This document shows positions 35,040 through 46,862 of a DNA stretch of 64,000 nt, piece by piece. The DNA lies in NCBI GenBank assembly GCA_963921195.1, contig OY992537.1, positions 127,246,694-127,310,693 of the forward strand. The letters are read 5' to 3'. The position numbers and the translations under genes are program-made. A model generated the notes under the pieces. The model was not told the DNA's origin. It worked only from the letters and a program-made list of their open reading frames with translations, and ran no database searches. This DNA is from Pegoplata infirma. Its lineage: Eukaryota > Arthropoda > Insecta > Diptera > Anthomyiidae. Each line of letters begins with the position of its first letter. Position 1 is the stretch's first letter.

Positions 35040-35900
35040 CCAAACCGCTGAAGCTAGAGACTTGAAATTTGGAGAGTAGGTTCACCACCCAGAATATAGA
35101 TCCACTAAGGCTGGATTTTTGCCAATGTTGATTCTAAGGGTGAAAAGGGTAAAAAAAACTGAACTTTTGGTACTTTTTAATTTCCTTCAAAAATGGTCAC
35201 AGAGATTTGAAATTTGGACTGCATGTTCACCTCCCGGAAAATAGATCCACCAAGGCTGGATTTTTGCAGAAGATGATTCTAAGGGGGTAAAAAGGGTAAA
35301 AAACTGTACTTTTGGTACCTTTTGTATTTCCTTAAATAATGGTACTAGAAACTTGAAATTTGCTATGTAGTTCATCTCCCGAAAAAAAGATTCACTAAGG
35401 CTGGGGTTTTGCCAACGTAGATTCTAACGGGGTAAAAAGGGTTAAAAAGCTGTACTTTTGGTACCTTTAATGTTTCCTTCAAAAATGTTCACAGAGAATT
35501 GAAATTTGGACTGTATGTTCACCTCCAGGAATATAGATTCAACAAGGCTGGATTTTTGCCAATGATGATTCTAAGGGGTAAAAAGGTAAAAAACAGTACT
35601 TTTAGTACATTTTATGTTTACTTAAATAATGGTACTAGGAACTTGAAATTTGCAATGTAGGTTCGCCTCCAGGAAAAAAGATTCGGTAAGACTGGGTTTT
35701 TGCCAATGTTGATTCAACGGGGATAAAATGGGTAAAAAAGTGTACTTTGGTACATATTTTATTTACTGAAATAATGGTCATACAAACTTGAAATTGGGAA
35801 TGTAGGATCCTCTGCTGAAAAAAAAAATTTTTGAAAATTTGGATTCTAAGGGGGATAAAAGGTGTAAAAAGTGTAAAAAGTGTACATATAGTATAGAAGA
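35040..35900 (+). repeat. Central tandem repeat, about 145-bp unit, 6 units
   Basis: AAGGCTGGATTTTTGCC recurs at about 35109, 35256, 35398, 35546 and 35688, each unit also carrying a GAAACTTGAAATTTG-like block, a TTCACCTCC block and TACTTTTGGTAC. Units continue, more diverged, at 38090-38990 beyond the inserted palindrome. The unit is the reverse complement of the array at 43540-47450. Confidence 0.85.
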
Positions 35901-35979
35901 ATTCCAAAATTTTTGACTACAAAAAAACACTTTTTCGGCCTTACCTATTTTAATTGTCTTAAAAATTGGTATATATTTT

Positions 35980-38018
35980 CTTCTGATTTTTGTTGAATTT
36001 CGGTTTTTGTTATTTAGTAAAAATTGTGAATGGTTCGCGTTTTATCGCTGTTCAAAGTTGGTATTTTGCAACAATTGTATGATAAATACACAATGTTTAA
36101 ATGATCATATCTTTGGAACGCATCATCCGATTGCCACAAAATAAAGCGCAAAATAATGGTTATGTCCTCTACTGAAAAAAGAATTTTGAAAAAGGATAGG
36201 ATGCTTTGCAAAAAGGATATTGAATTTAAAAAAATGTCCTTAATTTGCAAATATCTCAAAATGCGTATCTTTAATTTTCCTATATTTTTTTGCACATATA
36301 GCCCAAAACGTACTTAACAACATATGCAAATCCGAAATTGGGGTGATAAGCGGTTTGTTTATAAACGTGGTTACATGAAACGACTTATTGATTTTTGTTA
36401 ATAATTCTTGTTTACAAATGAAAAACAATTTCTGCGCACTAATCGCGAATAATTTTTTTGTATGTATTTTGGATCGCTAAACTCAAAAATTTCATTAAAA
36501 CGACATTTCGCTAATACATTTTTGTTTAATTAATTTTTTAGCGTTTTTTTAGGCATTTTTACTATTTTGCTTATATCTTAAGTTCTGTTTATCTGATCTT
36601 CTCGCAATAAAAACCAAACTAAAGACAATCAAATTTCCAACAAATCCTACATTCATCATTTTTTCATCAGTTCATAGCTTGACGCGCAAACAAATTTTTT
36701 AGCGTTATTTGGTGGTATTTGACTATTTTTTTTATATCTTGAGTTCGGTTTATCTGATCCTTCCGAAATAAGAACCAAATTAAAGACAATCAAATTTCCA
36801 ACAAATTCTACATTCATCATTTATCAGTTCAAAGCTTTCCGTTCAATAGGCAAACATATGACTAAAATAAATTTTTTGATTAACAAATCATTTAAAAAAA
36901 AGTTTAAGAAATAGAAATATTTGCAATTAATTACATCTTTTTATTTATCGGCAAAGCCTGAACATTTTGAAATATAATAAAGTTGATTTGATGAAAATCA
37001 ATAGGTTTAGTCCGAAGTTATCACAAATTATATGAATATACATGATAAACTACAAAAAAAAAAGATAATTTTTTACAATTTCTGCTTTTAAAATTTTTAA
37101 AAAATGAGCTTTGTTAATTAAAAATAGTTTTTCCTTGTCTGCCTATTGCGCGTAAAGTTATGAACTGATATAGAAATAATGAATGAAGGATTTGTTGGAA
37201 ATTTGATTGTCTTTAATTTAGTTCTTATTTCGGAAGGATCAGATAAACGGAACTCAAGATATAAGAAAAATAGTCAAAATACCTCCAAATAAAGCTAAAA
37301 AATTTGTTTGCGCGTAAAGCTATGAACTGATGAAAAAATGATGAATGTAGGATTTGTTGGAAATTTGATTATCTTTAGTTTGGTTTTTATTGCGAGAAGA
37401 TCAGATAAACAGAACTTATGATATAAGCAAAATAGTTAAAATACCTCCAAAAAACGCTAAAAAATTCATTTACCAATAATGTATTCGCGAAATGTTGTTT
37501 TAATGAAATTTTTGAGTTTAGCGATCAAAAATACATATAAAAAAATTATTCGCGGTTAGTGCGCAGAAATTGTTTTTCATTTGTAAACGAGAGTTATTAA
37601 CAAAAATTAATAAGGCGTTTTATGAAACCGCGTTTACAATTAAACCGCTTATCACCCCAATTTGGAATTTGCATATGTTGTTAAGTACATTTTGGGCTAT
37701 ATGTGCAAAAAAATAAAGGAAAATTAAAGATACGCATTTTGAGATATTTGCAAATCAAGAACATTTTTTTAATTTCAATATCCTTTTTGCTAAGCATCCT
37801 ATCCTTTTTCAAAATTCTGTTTTAAGTACAGGACATAGCCATTATTTTGCGCTTTATTTCGTGATAATCGGATGATGCGTTCCAAAGATACGATCATTTA
37901 AACATTATGTATTTCTCATAAAATTGTGGCAAAATACCAACTTTGAACAGCGATAAAACGCAAACCATTCACAATTTCGACTAAATAACAAAAACCGAAA
38001 TTCAATAAAAATCAGAAG
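35980..38018. mobile_element. 2.0 kb palindrome inserted in tandem array
   Basis: From CTTCTGATTTTTGTTGAATT at 35980 to its mirror at 38018 the arms match inversely throughout, including TCATATCTTTGGAACGCATC (36106) against 37880. Each arm contains a further duplicated block of about 190 bp (AAAGACAATCAAATTTCCAA at 36622 and 36782, mirrored at about 37197 and 37357). The centre is near 37000. No coding sequence. Confidence 0.87.
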
Positions 38019-38157
38019 AATGGATATGTTAATTTTTGGATAAATTGAACCACCATCGGCTGATTGCCTATGCTATTTTAAATGGAACCAGTCTATAGTA
38101 GGCATAGAAACTTGAAATTTAAAATATAGAATCCTACGGAGAAAAAGCATTCCGGAA

Positions 38158-38465
38158 AAGTACCTTTTATAAAAAGTGCCTTTTATAAAAAGTACCTTTT
38201 ATAAAAAGTACCTTTTATAGAAAGGTCCTTTTATAAAAAGTACCTTTTATAAAAACTACCTTTTTATAAAAAGTACCTTTTATAAAAAGTACCTTTTATA
38301 AAAAGTACCTTTTATAAAAAGTATCTTTTATAAAAAGTACCTTTTATAAAAAGCACCTTTGATAAAAGGTACCTTTTATAGAAAGTACCTTTTATAAAAA
38401 GTACCTTTGATAAAAAGTACCTTTTATAAAAAGTACCTTTTATAAAAAGTACCTTTTATAAAAAG
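38158..38465. repeat. 16-bp minisatellite, about 19 copies
   Basis: Unit GTACCTTTTATAAAAA, repeated with a few variants (GTGCC, GGTCC, GCACCTTTGATAAAA). It expands a TACTTTT motif already present in the surrounding 145-bp tandem unit. Confidence 0.95.
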
Positions 38466-39009
38466 CACCGAAAGTTCACTTTTGGTACTTCTTATTTCCT
38501 GAAATAATAATCATAGAAACGTTTTATACATATTTACATTTATTATTGGCTGAAGCAATGATCCTAGATCATTGAAATATGGAACGTAGGATCCTTCGAT
38601 GACGAAAAAAACATTCCAGTACTTTTTGGAAATTCCGTTTCTAACGTGGGTAGGAATATGTACTTTTGATACTTTTTTTTTTCTTGTAATGATGACCTTA
38701 GAAGCGTGATTTTTGGAATGTAGGGTCCTTCGGTAAAAAAACATTCCGCTAAAGTATTTTTAAAAAATTCCGTTCCTAGAGGTGTAAAGACGTGTTTTTT
38801 GATACTTTTTATATTTCATGAAGAAATGATCCTAGGCACTGAAATTTTGAATACTGGATCGTTAAATAAACAAATATTTTGGAAAAAGTTATTTTTGAAA
38901 ATTCTCGACCGGTTGTAAAGGAGATAAAAAAGGATAAATTTGGTTATTCATATATTTTTTTAAATAATGGTTCAGAAACTTAATATTTTTCATATATGAG
39001 TACCTCACG

Positions 39010-39972
39010 GTGCCCTGGAGAGGATTTAAATAAAATTTTGGTGTTACTCCAATTTTTAGGCGGATTATGTTTTTAGACTATAAAAGAAGGAAAATGAGCC
39101 AAAAAAGAAAAAAAGTATTAGGTGCTTTTTTTTTGGCGGGCAAAAAAAAGAATTACAAAAAGAGAAAAAAGAATTTATTCTTTCAAATGCATTAACATTT
39201 TTTTATACAGATGTAAATTTATCTCATATTCACTTATCAGTGAGATTTGAATATATATGTGACATATTTTTTCAGATATGAGACTTAAAAGAATAATTTC
39301 ACTATTTAGTGATACTAAATGAAATTTCTACTTTAATTTAATGAAAATTTTAACTCTTGGAGTTATTTCACATTTAAGACTCACCCTGTTTCTAGATTTT
39401 GAAGGAGGGAAGTTACACTAACAATACGAACAAAATTTTCAAAGCATTTTTGGCGAAATAAAAAAAAATAAAAAAGGATATTTAGCGCATCCATAAGATT
39501 GACAATAAAGAAGTATTTTTAACAGAAAAGAATAAATTCTTTTAAAATGCTATGAATCACTAATGTCTATATTGAGGGAACTTTGAGTTTTGCTGTCCGT
39601 CTGAGAAGTACACTGAAAACTTTTAAGAACTTACATTTTTAAATAATTTACAAGGACATATTTCATTTCGTTTCAATTAATAGTGAAATTATTCTTTTAA
39701 GTCTCATATCTGGAAAAATATGTTACATATATATTTAAATATCACTGATAAGTAAATATGTGGTGCATTTACAACTGTATAAATAAATTTTAATGCATTT
39801 AAAAGAATAAATTATTTTTTGTTTTTTAGAAATTCTTCTTTTTGCCCAAAAAAAAGCGCCTAGTACTTTTTCTCTTTTTTTGGCTCATTTTTTTTTTGTC
39901 TTTTATCGTCTAAAAAAATAATCCACTTAAAAATCGGAGTAACACCAAAACTTTATCCATGGCACTGTGACC
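39010..39972. mobile_element. Foldback element GGTGCCCTGGAGAGG...
   Basis: ACGGTGCCCTGGAGAGGATT (39007) is mirrored by ATCCATGGCACTGTGACC (39956). The arms share TTGGTGTTACTCC, GGAAAATGAGCC and TTAGGTGC blocks in reverse. Imperfect, about 960 bp, centre near 39490. It is inserted near the 3' side of the Helitron-like element. Confidence 0.78.
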
Positions 39973-40224
39973 TAGCACAAAAAAAAAGTTCTTAGAAAAT
40001 TTCATTTTAAGGTTAAAAGGTGCCAAATTGTTATTTTTACCTATCAAATTATTAAACTAAAAGCCCCAGAAATAACAGTCTATAGAATGACATACTATTT
40101 TAAAATTTAAAATTTTAGGGTAAACAATTTTAGGGTACCTGGTAAAAGTGTTTTAAAATTGTACTTTTCATGTGTATAAGATAAAGACAATATATATTTT
40201 TATTTCTTTAACTCATATTATACG

Positions 40225-40345
40225 GAGAGGAATGAAACTTACATGGAACGAATGGAGATGGAACTGGAAATGAAATGGAGTAGAACGGGAGACGAAATGG
40301 AATAGAGCAAGGAACAATATGGAATGATACTTTTTACTTAAATTT
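40225..40345 (+). repeat. Degenerate GGAAT/ATGGA simple repeat
   Basis: Purine-rich words GAATGGAGATGGAACTGGAA, GGAGTAGAACGGG and AATGGAATAGAGC follow each other. This is a slipped simple repeat with no further structure. Confidence 0.6.
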
Positions 40346-40785
40346 TTCGTATTTAACTTTTTTTACTCCATATTTTTTCTCTCTATATGTTTTTTCACTC
40401 AAACTTCACTCTTTATCCCATTTTCATTTTCATCTGAAATATTAATTCACTCAAAATCCAAAAACACGATATAAGGGCTAAAAAATTGTCAATGTCTTTA
40501 TTCACCGGAGCGAACATGATAACGTACCATCGAAGTTATTCAAATTTTATTGTTTAAATTATTCATTGAAATATTATTTTATGAAAGACTTAAGCGTCCA
40601 CAAGTAGACAAGACAAAGACTACGTAGGGGAATTTTTTGGAAATCGATAGAGTTATCCTGATCCTTTTATTATCCGGTATTCAATACCACCTTGAGGCCC
40701 TATGCTCCTAAATGGAACAACGGGAATATATATATATATATATTCAATACCACCAGTAACGAAGTACCGGGATGGTAAGCTAGTT

Positions 40786-41285
40786 CATCGATATATCGAC
40801 AATTTTACTTCAATTTAAACGAATGTTAGAAAAAAAAAATAAATAAATTCTATTGAAAATTAGTTACAAATTTTTTAAATTTAATTTTTGTTTGTCAATT
40901 TCAATACTGATTTATTGCAAAGAAAATAAGAGGAAATCCATCAAAAATTGTAAAAGTTACATGCATTTGAACAAAAAAAGTATTTGTTTATTTCGTGTGT
41001 GACAAATATAAAAACACACAAATATAACAGTATTTGTAAAATAACTAAACTTTTGCATTTTTACTCAAATGCATATAACTTTTAAAATTTTCAACGGATT
41101 TTTTTTTAAATATCGTCTTGAGTTCTTCGTATTAGACCTAACTTGAACGTCAAATAGAAAAACGTATTTTTAAAATTGTTTTTCTTTGTGAAATTTACAA
41201 TGCAATTTTAATTTTTTTGCCAAATTTAGGTAAAATTGAAGCAAAATTGTCGATATGTCGACTAATAGCTTCTAATGTGATAATC
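40786..41285. mobile_element. ATCGATATATCG foldback, complete
   Basis: ATCGATATATCGACAATTTT at 40789 is mirrored by AAAATTGTCGATATGTCGAC at 41244. GTTACATGCATTTGAAC is mirrored by ACTCAAATGCATATAAC. The centre is near 41010. It starts directly after the CTAGT end of the Helitron-like element. Confidence 0.75.
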
Positions 41286-41865
41286 TGATTGAAAAATGTT
41301 TTATGTAGGGTTGATGATCAATTTATTACCTTTAATTTAAAACTAAGAACAATAAAATCGATCAAATTTATCCCGAAGAGATATTTTAGTTTAAGTAATA
41401 GGCAATTCACACCTGAGCAAAATCTCGTTTAAACGAGATTTTGATTAAAATCTCTGTTATTTTATGAGATTTTAATGAGATTCCCCATATAAAGTAAAAT
41501 CTCGTTCGTAATGAGATTTTACTAAAATCTCATAAATTTTCGATAACTTTTAGGAGATTTAACAACATTTCGATAGCTCACAGAAAACCCAGACACGTCA
41601 CAGTGTTGATGTATTGGCAGCACGGCCATATTTTTTTTTATTTTTTACCAAAATTTGTGGACAACTAAGAAAATAAAATTAAAAACGTTAACATCTATAT
41701 ACAAACGAATATTTAACAGCGTTTTAAGTTTAGAAACATTCCAATATCACCAATTTACTAAAAAATAATAATGTCTGTGTCAAGTCTATTTAACTATGGG
41801 ATATGAAAAGCAGGGTAGTTATATTACAAATATTAGTAAAAAATTTATTTTTAATATATCAAAAA

Positions 41866-42395
41866 ACTTAAGATGGAGTACAACTCCCATATATGGGCAG
41901 GGGCTTCAGAGTCTATTTTGAAGTTTCTGGACCGTGTTCAAAGGAGGGCGTCGAAGTTAATCAATGACAGTAGGGTATCCAACTCTATTGACTCTTTGGA
42001 GCATCGTCGGAATGTGGGTTGTGTAACATTGTTCTATCGATATTACCACGGTAAGTGTTCTGCTGAGATAAGCGAATTGATTCCGCGAGCACGAGTTTTT
42101 GTTCGGAGTACTCGCTTGTCTAGTAGGGCTCATCCATTTGTTGTCGATTGCCCAGTGTACCGCACAACGCATTACAGAGAAAATTCATTTATAAGTCGAA
42201 CAATCCGTATGTGGAATATACTTCCTGCAGACGTCTTCCCTGTTAACTACAATCTAGAAAAATTCAAATCTAATATCCACAAACACTACTCCCTCTTTCC
42301 TCCTTCCCATAACCTATTTTCCTAATTACCAACACAATGCACTGCATTTATAGGGGACATCCCCTGAGTGTTGGTTAAGTCAAAAAAAAAAAAAA
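41866..42395 (+). mobile_element. 5'-truncated non-LTR retrotransposon with poly(A) tail
   Basis: Coding tail followed by a short 3' UTR with a small hairpin (TAGGGGACATCCCCTG, 42351-42366) and 14 consecutive A at 42382-42395. Strong 5' truncation and a poly(A) end are typical of target-primed insertion. I could not fix the target-site duplication. Confidence 0.8.
41873..42325 (+). pseudogene. C-terminal tail of a non-LTR reverse transcriptase
   Basis: 150 codons without interruption. It begins MEYNSHIWAGA, the start of the region that follows the RT catalytic core, then LDRVQRRASKLI, a RRNVGCVTLFYRYYHGKC block and near the end HYRENSFISRTIRMWN-LP. This order is typical of the C-terminus of RNase H-less non-LTR elements of the CR1/Jockey group. 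The catalytic YADD part is absent, so the first methionine is internal and no functional protein is expected. Because the frame is still open, the insertion is probably recent relative to the LOA-like copy at 1.2 kb. Confidence 0.85.
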
Positions 42396-42989
42396 TTCCG
42401 ATTGAGCTTTTTTTTTGTTTACAAAAATAAACAGGGTTGCTAAAACAAAATCTCGCTTAACGTCAAAAAATGTATATGTAAACGGCATAGATTTTTAAGT
42501 CAGATTTCAGCTAAAATCTACAATATTTTAGCTAGATGTGAATAGGCTATAAAACCACTTTTTTAAAAAGGATGAAAATTTGGGAATATTTTGAAAACTG
42601 TGGATTTTCGGATTCAGCGGACAATAAACGCATGCAGAAGAATCCTATTGATATCTAATATTTCAATTAATAAAGAGATATAAACTTCAATTGATTTTTT
42701 TTTAAATAACTGTTATAAAATTTATTTACTCCAATAAATATAAAATAAAAGTTATTTTAAATTGTTTGAAAAAAAGTTTTTAATAACTGTTATTTTATAC
42801 TTTTATAATAAAAATCCAAAAAATAAAAGTTATTGCAAATTTAAACACGGGACATCTCTAGAGTTCCTTTCATATATAAAATACTTAGTCTGGACAACAT
42901 TGGTTTAATGATTTTTTTAAAACAAAAAGTTACATATAACTGTTATATTTGGTCTCTCTCTCAAAGAGTAAGATTTTCTAAAGAAATAA

Positions 42990-43278
42990 AAAAAATAATT
43001 TCTCTTTTTTTCAAAATATTTTTTTAAAATTTAAATAATTTTGTTAACAAACTAATTTTAATTTGTACTTTTTGCTAATTTATGCAAAAATATGCACTTA
43101 AAAATTGGAAATATGCACAAAATATACATTTAAACCCAAAATATGCAAAAATATGTATTTTCACTAAGATATGCAAAAAAGCTATGCCATTTTAATGCAA
43201 ATTTCAAAAAGATAATTGGTCGACATCGTTTTTAGACTATCGACAAAAAACATGCATTTGCTTGGAAATCACATCCTA
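42990..43278 (-). mobile_element. Fragment of the GCATATTT hAT family
   Basis: In reverse complement it starts TAGGATGTGATTTCCAAGCA, similar to the TAGGGATGGGATTTTCATGC end at 6839. GTCGATAGTCTAAAAACGAT and TAATTGGTCGAC blocks are also shared. The other end is not identified, and no TSD was found. Confidence 0.65.
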
Positions 43279-43329
43279 GTAATCAGTAATAAAATACTGA
43301 TGCTTATGTTATGGAAAAATCTATTTTCA

Positions 43330-43529
43330 NNNNNNNNNNNNNNNNNNNNNNNNNNNNNNNNNNNNNNNNNNNNNNNNNNNNNNNNNNNNNNNNNNNNNNN
43401 NNNNNNNNNNNNNNNNNNNNNNNNNNNNNNNNNNNNNNNNNNNNNNNNNNNNNNNNNNNNNNNNNNNNNNNNNNNNNNNNNNNNNNNNNNNNNNNNNNNN
43501 NNNNNNNNNNNNNNNNNNNNNNNNNNNNN
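43330..43529. other. Assembly gap, 200 N
   Basis: Exactly 200 undetermined bases at the edge of the second tandem array. The round number suggests a placeholder rather than a measured length. Open frames crossing it are meaningless. Confidence 0.98.
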
Positions 43530-44351
43530 AAGATCCTAAGTGCTAAATATTGAGTTGCTAGTAACATTATTTCCGAAAGTGTGAAAAGTGACCCATTGTT
43601 CCTTTTAAAATAAGAATTTTAAAAACTGGACTTCATATGTTTTTGTTCCGCGAGAGGATCCTACAGTATAAATTTTAAGTTTATAGGAGCATAAGTTTAG
43701 ATGAGGCAAAATGTACCGAATTGCCCTATTTCGGCCTTAGAAGCGGGTTTTCAAAAAAACTCTTCAGAATGTTTTTTTCCGCGAGAGGATTCTATAGTCC
43801 AAATTTGAAGTTTCTAGGACCATTAGATTTAAAGATACAAAAATTGTCCTATTTTCACCCTTTTTACCCCTTTAGCAGCGGAATTTCCAAAAAGTACTTA
43901 TTTTGGAAAATTATTTCGGCGAGAGGATCCTATAGTTCAAATTTAAAGTTTTAAGAATTATTAGTTCATACGACAAAAAATGTAACAAATTGACTTATCC
44001 CCCCCTCCATCCTAAAAAGCGGAAGTTAAAAAAACCTTTTCTCAGAATGTTATTTTCGCGAAAGGATTTTATAGTTCAAACTTTAAGTTTCAAGGAACAT
44101 TAGTGCATAAGGAACAATGTGTACTAAATTGTCCAATTTTCCCCTTAGAAGCGAAATTTTCAAAAACTTATTTTCCCAGAATGTAATCTCCGCGAGTGGA
44201 TCTTATAGTCCAAATTTCAACTATCTAGGACTATCAGTTCAGCAAATACAAAATGGCCCTATTTTTTAATTTTTTCCCCTTTATAAGCATAATTTTCATA
44301 AAAGTACTTATTTTAAAATGTTATTTCCGCGAGAGGTCCAAATTTCAATTT

Positions 44352-44835
44352 CAGAAAATAAAATCGCCAAATTTAAATCAACAAACATCAATTGTTAATT
44401 TACCAAACATGATATCAACCAAACATTTAGTAAAAACGGTCCTACGTTAGTCCCTAATACAAAATTTCGATTTTGTTTTCAGCAAACTTAGTCAAGTAAT
44501 TTTATTTAAAAATAATTTTATCATGTCAACAAATAGTTTTTGTGTTTGTTGAATTTCTTTGTTGAAAAAAATAAGATTTTTTACGTTTGTCAGATCAACA
44601 AATTGTGTTTGTGTTTGTTGAATTTCTTTGTTGAAAAAAAAATTAAGATTTTGTACGTTTGTCAATACAAATAATAATTTTGAGAGAGCTATTACAAACT
44701 CGTTTATCATTTTTTTTTACATTTTTTTCAACAATCAATATTTACAAACGTTAGTTGATATCACAAATTTCCGTATAAAAAGTTTATTGTTTTCACAAAT
44801 ATGAGGGTCAATATAACAATTCGTTGTTTTCTGTG
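44352..44835 (-). mobile_element. CACAG MITE with TTCAACAAAGAAATT units, copy 2 (reverse)
   Basis: In reverse it starts CACAGAAAACAACGAATTGT and ends near ATTTTCTG. The tandem TTTGTTGAATTTCTTTGTTG units are obvious. Inserted in the tandem array; the satellite resumes directly at TTCAGCAGATACAAAATTGC. The minus-strand open frame at 44492-44710 reads the repeat units. Confidence 0.82.
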
Positions 44836-46084
44836 AATTCAGCAGATACAAAATTGCCCTACTTTCCCCATTTTTTGCTCTTAGATTCTAAGGCTTAGAA
44901 GCAGAATATTCTAAAAAAGTGCTTCTTCCAGAATGTTATTTCCGCGATAGGATCGTACAGTTTAAGCTTCAAGTATATAGAACCATTAGTTCAGCAGATA
45001 CAAAATTGCCATACTTTCCACCTTTCCCTTTTGAAGGGGTAAAAGGGGAAAGTACCCTTTTACCCCTTCAAAACGGAATTTTCAAAAGAGTACTTCTTTC
45101 AGAATGTTTTTTCCGCGAAAGGATCGTACAGTCCAAATTTCAAGTATCTAGGACAATTTTCCCACATAGAAGCGGAATTTTTAGCAAAATACTTACTTTA
45201 GAATGTTATTTCCGCTAGAGGACTCAAATTTCAAAATTACCCTTCTTCCCCCTTTTTCCCCCATAAAGCAGATTTTTCTAAAAAAGTACTTCTTCAAGAA
45301 TGTTATTTCAGCGAGAGGATCGTACAATCCAAACTTCAAGTATCTAGGACCATTAGTTTAGCAGATTCAAAATTGACCTCCTTTCCCCATTTTTTCCCCT
45401 TTAAAAACGAATTTTCAAAAAAGTACTTCTTTCAGAATGTTATTTCCGGGAGAGGAATGTGAAGTTCAAACTTCAAGTATCTTGGACCATTAGTTCAGCA
45501 GATACAAAATTACCATACTTTCCACCTTTTCCCCCCGGAATTTTCAAAAAGTACTTCCTTTAGAATATTATTTCCGCGAGAGGATCGTTTATTCCAAATT
45601 TCCAAATAGACCATTAGTTCAAAATAACCCAAATTGCCCTATTTTTCACCTTTTTCCCCCTTAAAACCGGAATTTTCAAAAAAGTACTTTTTTCAAAATG
45701 TTATATTCAAAATTTCAAGATTGTAGGACCATTAGTTCAGAAGATACAAAATGTACCAACTTGCCCTATTTTCCCCCTCCCCCCACCTTAGAAACGGAAT
45801 TTTCAAAATATTACTTTTTTCAAAATATTATTTCCGCGAGAGGCTCCTAGAGTTCAAATTTCAAGTTTTTGGGACCATTTGTTCAGAATATAAAAAATGT
45901 ACCAATTTTCCCTATTTTCCCCCCTTGGAGGCGGAATTTTCCAAAAATATTTTGTTCAGAATGTTATTACCGCGAGAGGATCCTATAGTCTAAATTTTGG
46001 GTTTCTGGGGGTCAGAAGACAGAAAATGCTCAAATTGTCCTATTTCTTCCAAATTTGAGTGATATAATTAATAAATTCCCAAAA

Positions 46085-46862
46085 ACTAAAAAAAGGAGAA
46101 ACAAAATTTTGAGTAAGAAAAATGAGTAAAAAACTTTTTCATTTAAAAAAAAATCAGTGAAAATAAAATTTTAGAAAAAAAATTTGAGTGAAAAAAAGTT
46201 TTGAGTGAAAAAAAATTAAGTAAAAAAAATTTAAGTAGAAAAAAAAATAGAGTGAAAAAAATTTTGAGTAAAAAAAAAATTCAGTAAAAAAAATTTGAGT
46301 AAATAAAAATTTTGAGTGAAAAAAATTTTGAGTGAAAAAAATTTTGAGTGAAAAAAATTTTGAGTGAAAAAAATTTTGGGTGAGAAAAATTTTGAGTGAA
46401 AAAACTTCAAAAAAAAGTTCAGTGAAAAAAAATTTTAGTGAAAAAAAATTTGATTAAAAAAAATTTTGAGTGAAAAAAAATTTGAGTGAAAAAAATTTGA
46501 GTAAAAAAAATTTTGAGTGAAAAAAATTTTGAGTGAAAAAAATTTTGAGTGAAAAAAATTTTGAGTAAAAAAAATTTTGGGTGAAAAAATTTTGAGTGAA
46601 AAAAATTTTGAGTGAAAAAACTTGAAAAAAAGTTCAGTGAAAAAAAAATTTTAGTGAAAAAAAATTTGAGTAAAAAAAACTTTAGAGTGAAAAAAAATTT
46701 TTAGTGAAAAAAAAATTTGAGTGAAAAAAATTTAAGTAAAAAAAAATAGAGTGAAAAAAATTTTGAGTAAAAAAAAATTTTGAGTGAAAAAAATTTTGAG
46801 TGAAAAAAATTTTAAGTGAAAAAAATTTTGAGTGAAAAAAATTTTGAGTGAAAAATTTTAGT
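46085..46862. repeat. AATTTTGAGTGAAAAA minisatellite, about 45 copies
   Basis: Units of 15-18 bp with GAGTGAAAAAAATTTT as core and frequent length variation in the A and T runs (GAGTAAAA, AAGTGAAA variants). A higher-order repeat is suggested by two occurrences of the CTT..AAAAAAAGTTCAGTG variant (about 46405 and 46621). It lies between two blocks of the 140-bp array. Confidence 0.93.

Larger units (their letters stand above)
34985..40785 (+). mobile_element. Helitron-like element with central tandem repeats (nested insertions)
   Basis: The 5' side has ATATAAAATAGTAATG, a GACTGACTGACTCATCATCG run and CCGCTGAAGCTAGAGACTTG. The 3' side ends TACCGGGATGGTAAGCTAGT (about 40766-40785). A CTAGT end plus central tandem repeats is the pattern of short nonautonomous Helitron-like (DINE/MINE) elements. 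The reverse-oriented relative at 43540-47575 shares the 5' block. Two palindromes (35980-38018 and 39010-39972) inflate the length. No Rep/helicase frame is present. Confidence 0.65.
41406..42543. mobile_element. TCACACCTGAG TIR element carrying a non-LTR insert
   Basis: Left end TTCACACCTGAGCAAAATCT and right end AGCTAGATGTGAATAGGC resemble the ends of the palindrome at 33041-33151. ATCTCGTT/AACGAGAT words cluster near both ends. A retrotransposon fragment at 41866-42395 interrupts it. Confidence 0.65.

Noticed and set aside
43216..43567. Open frames of 80-107 codons around 43.3-43.6 kb
   Set aside because: They run through the 200-N gap and consist mostly of undetermined residues.
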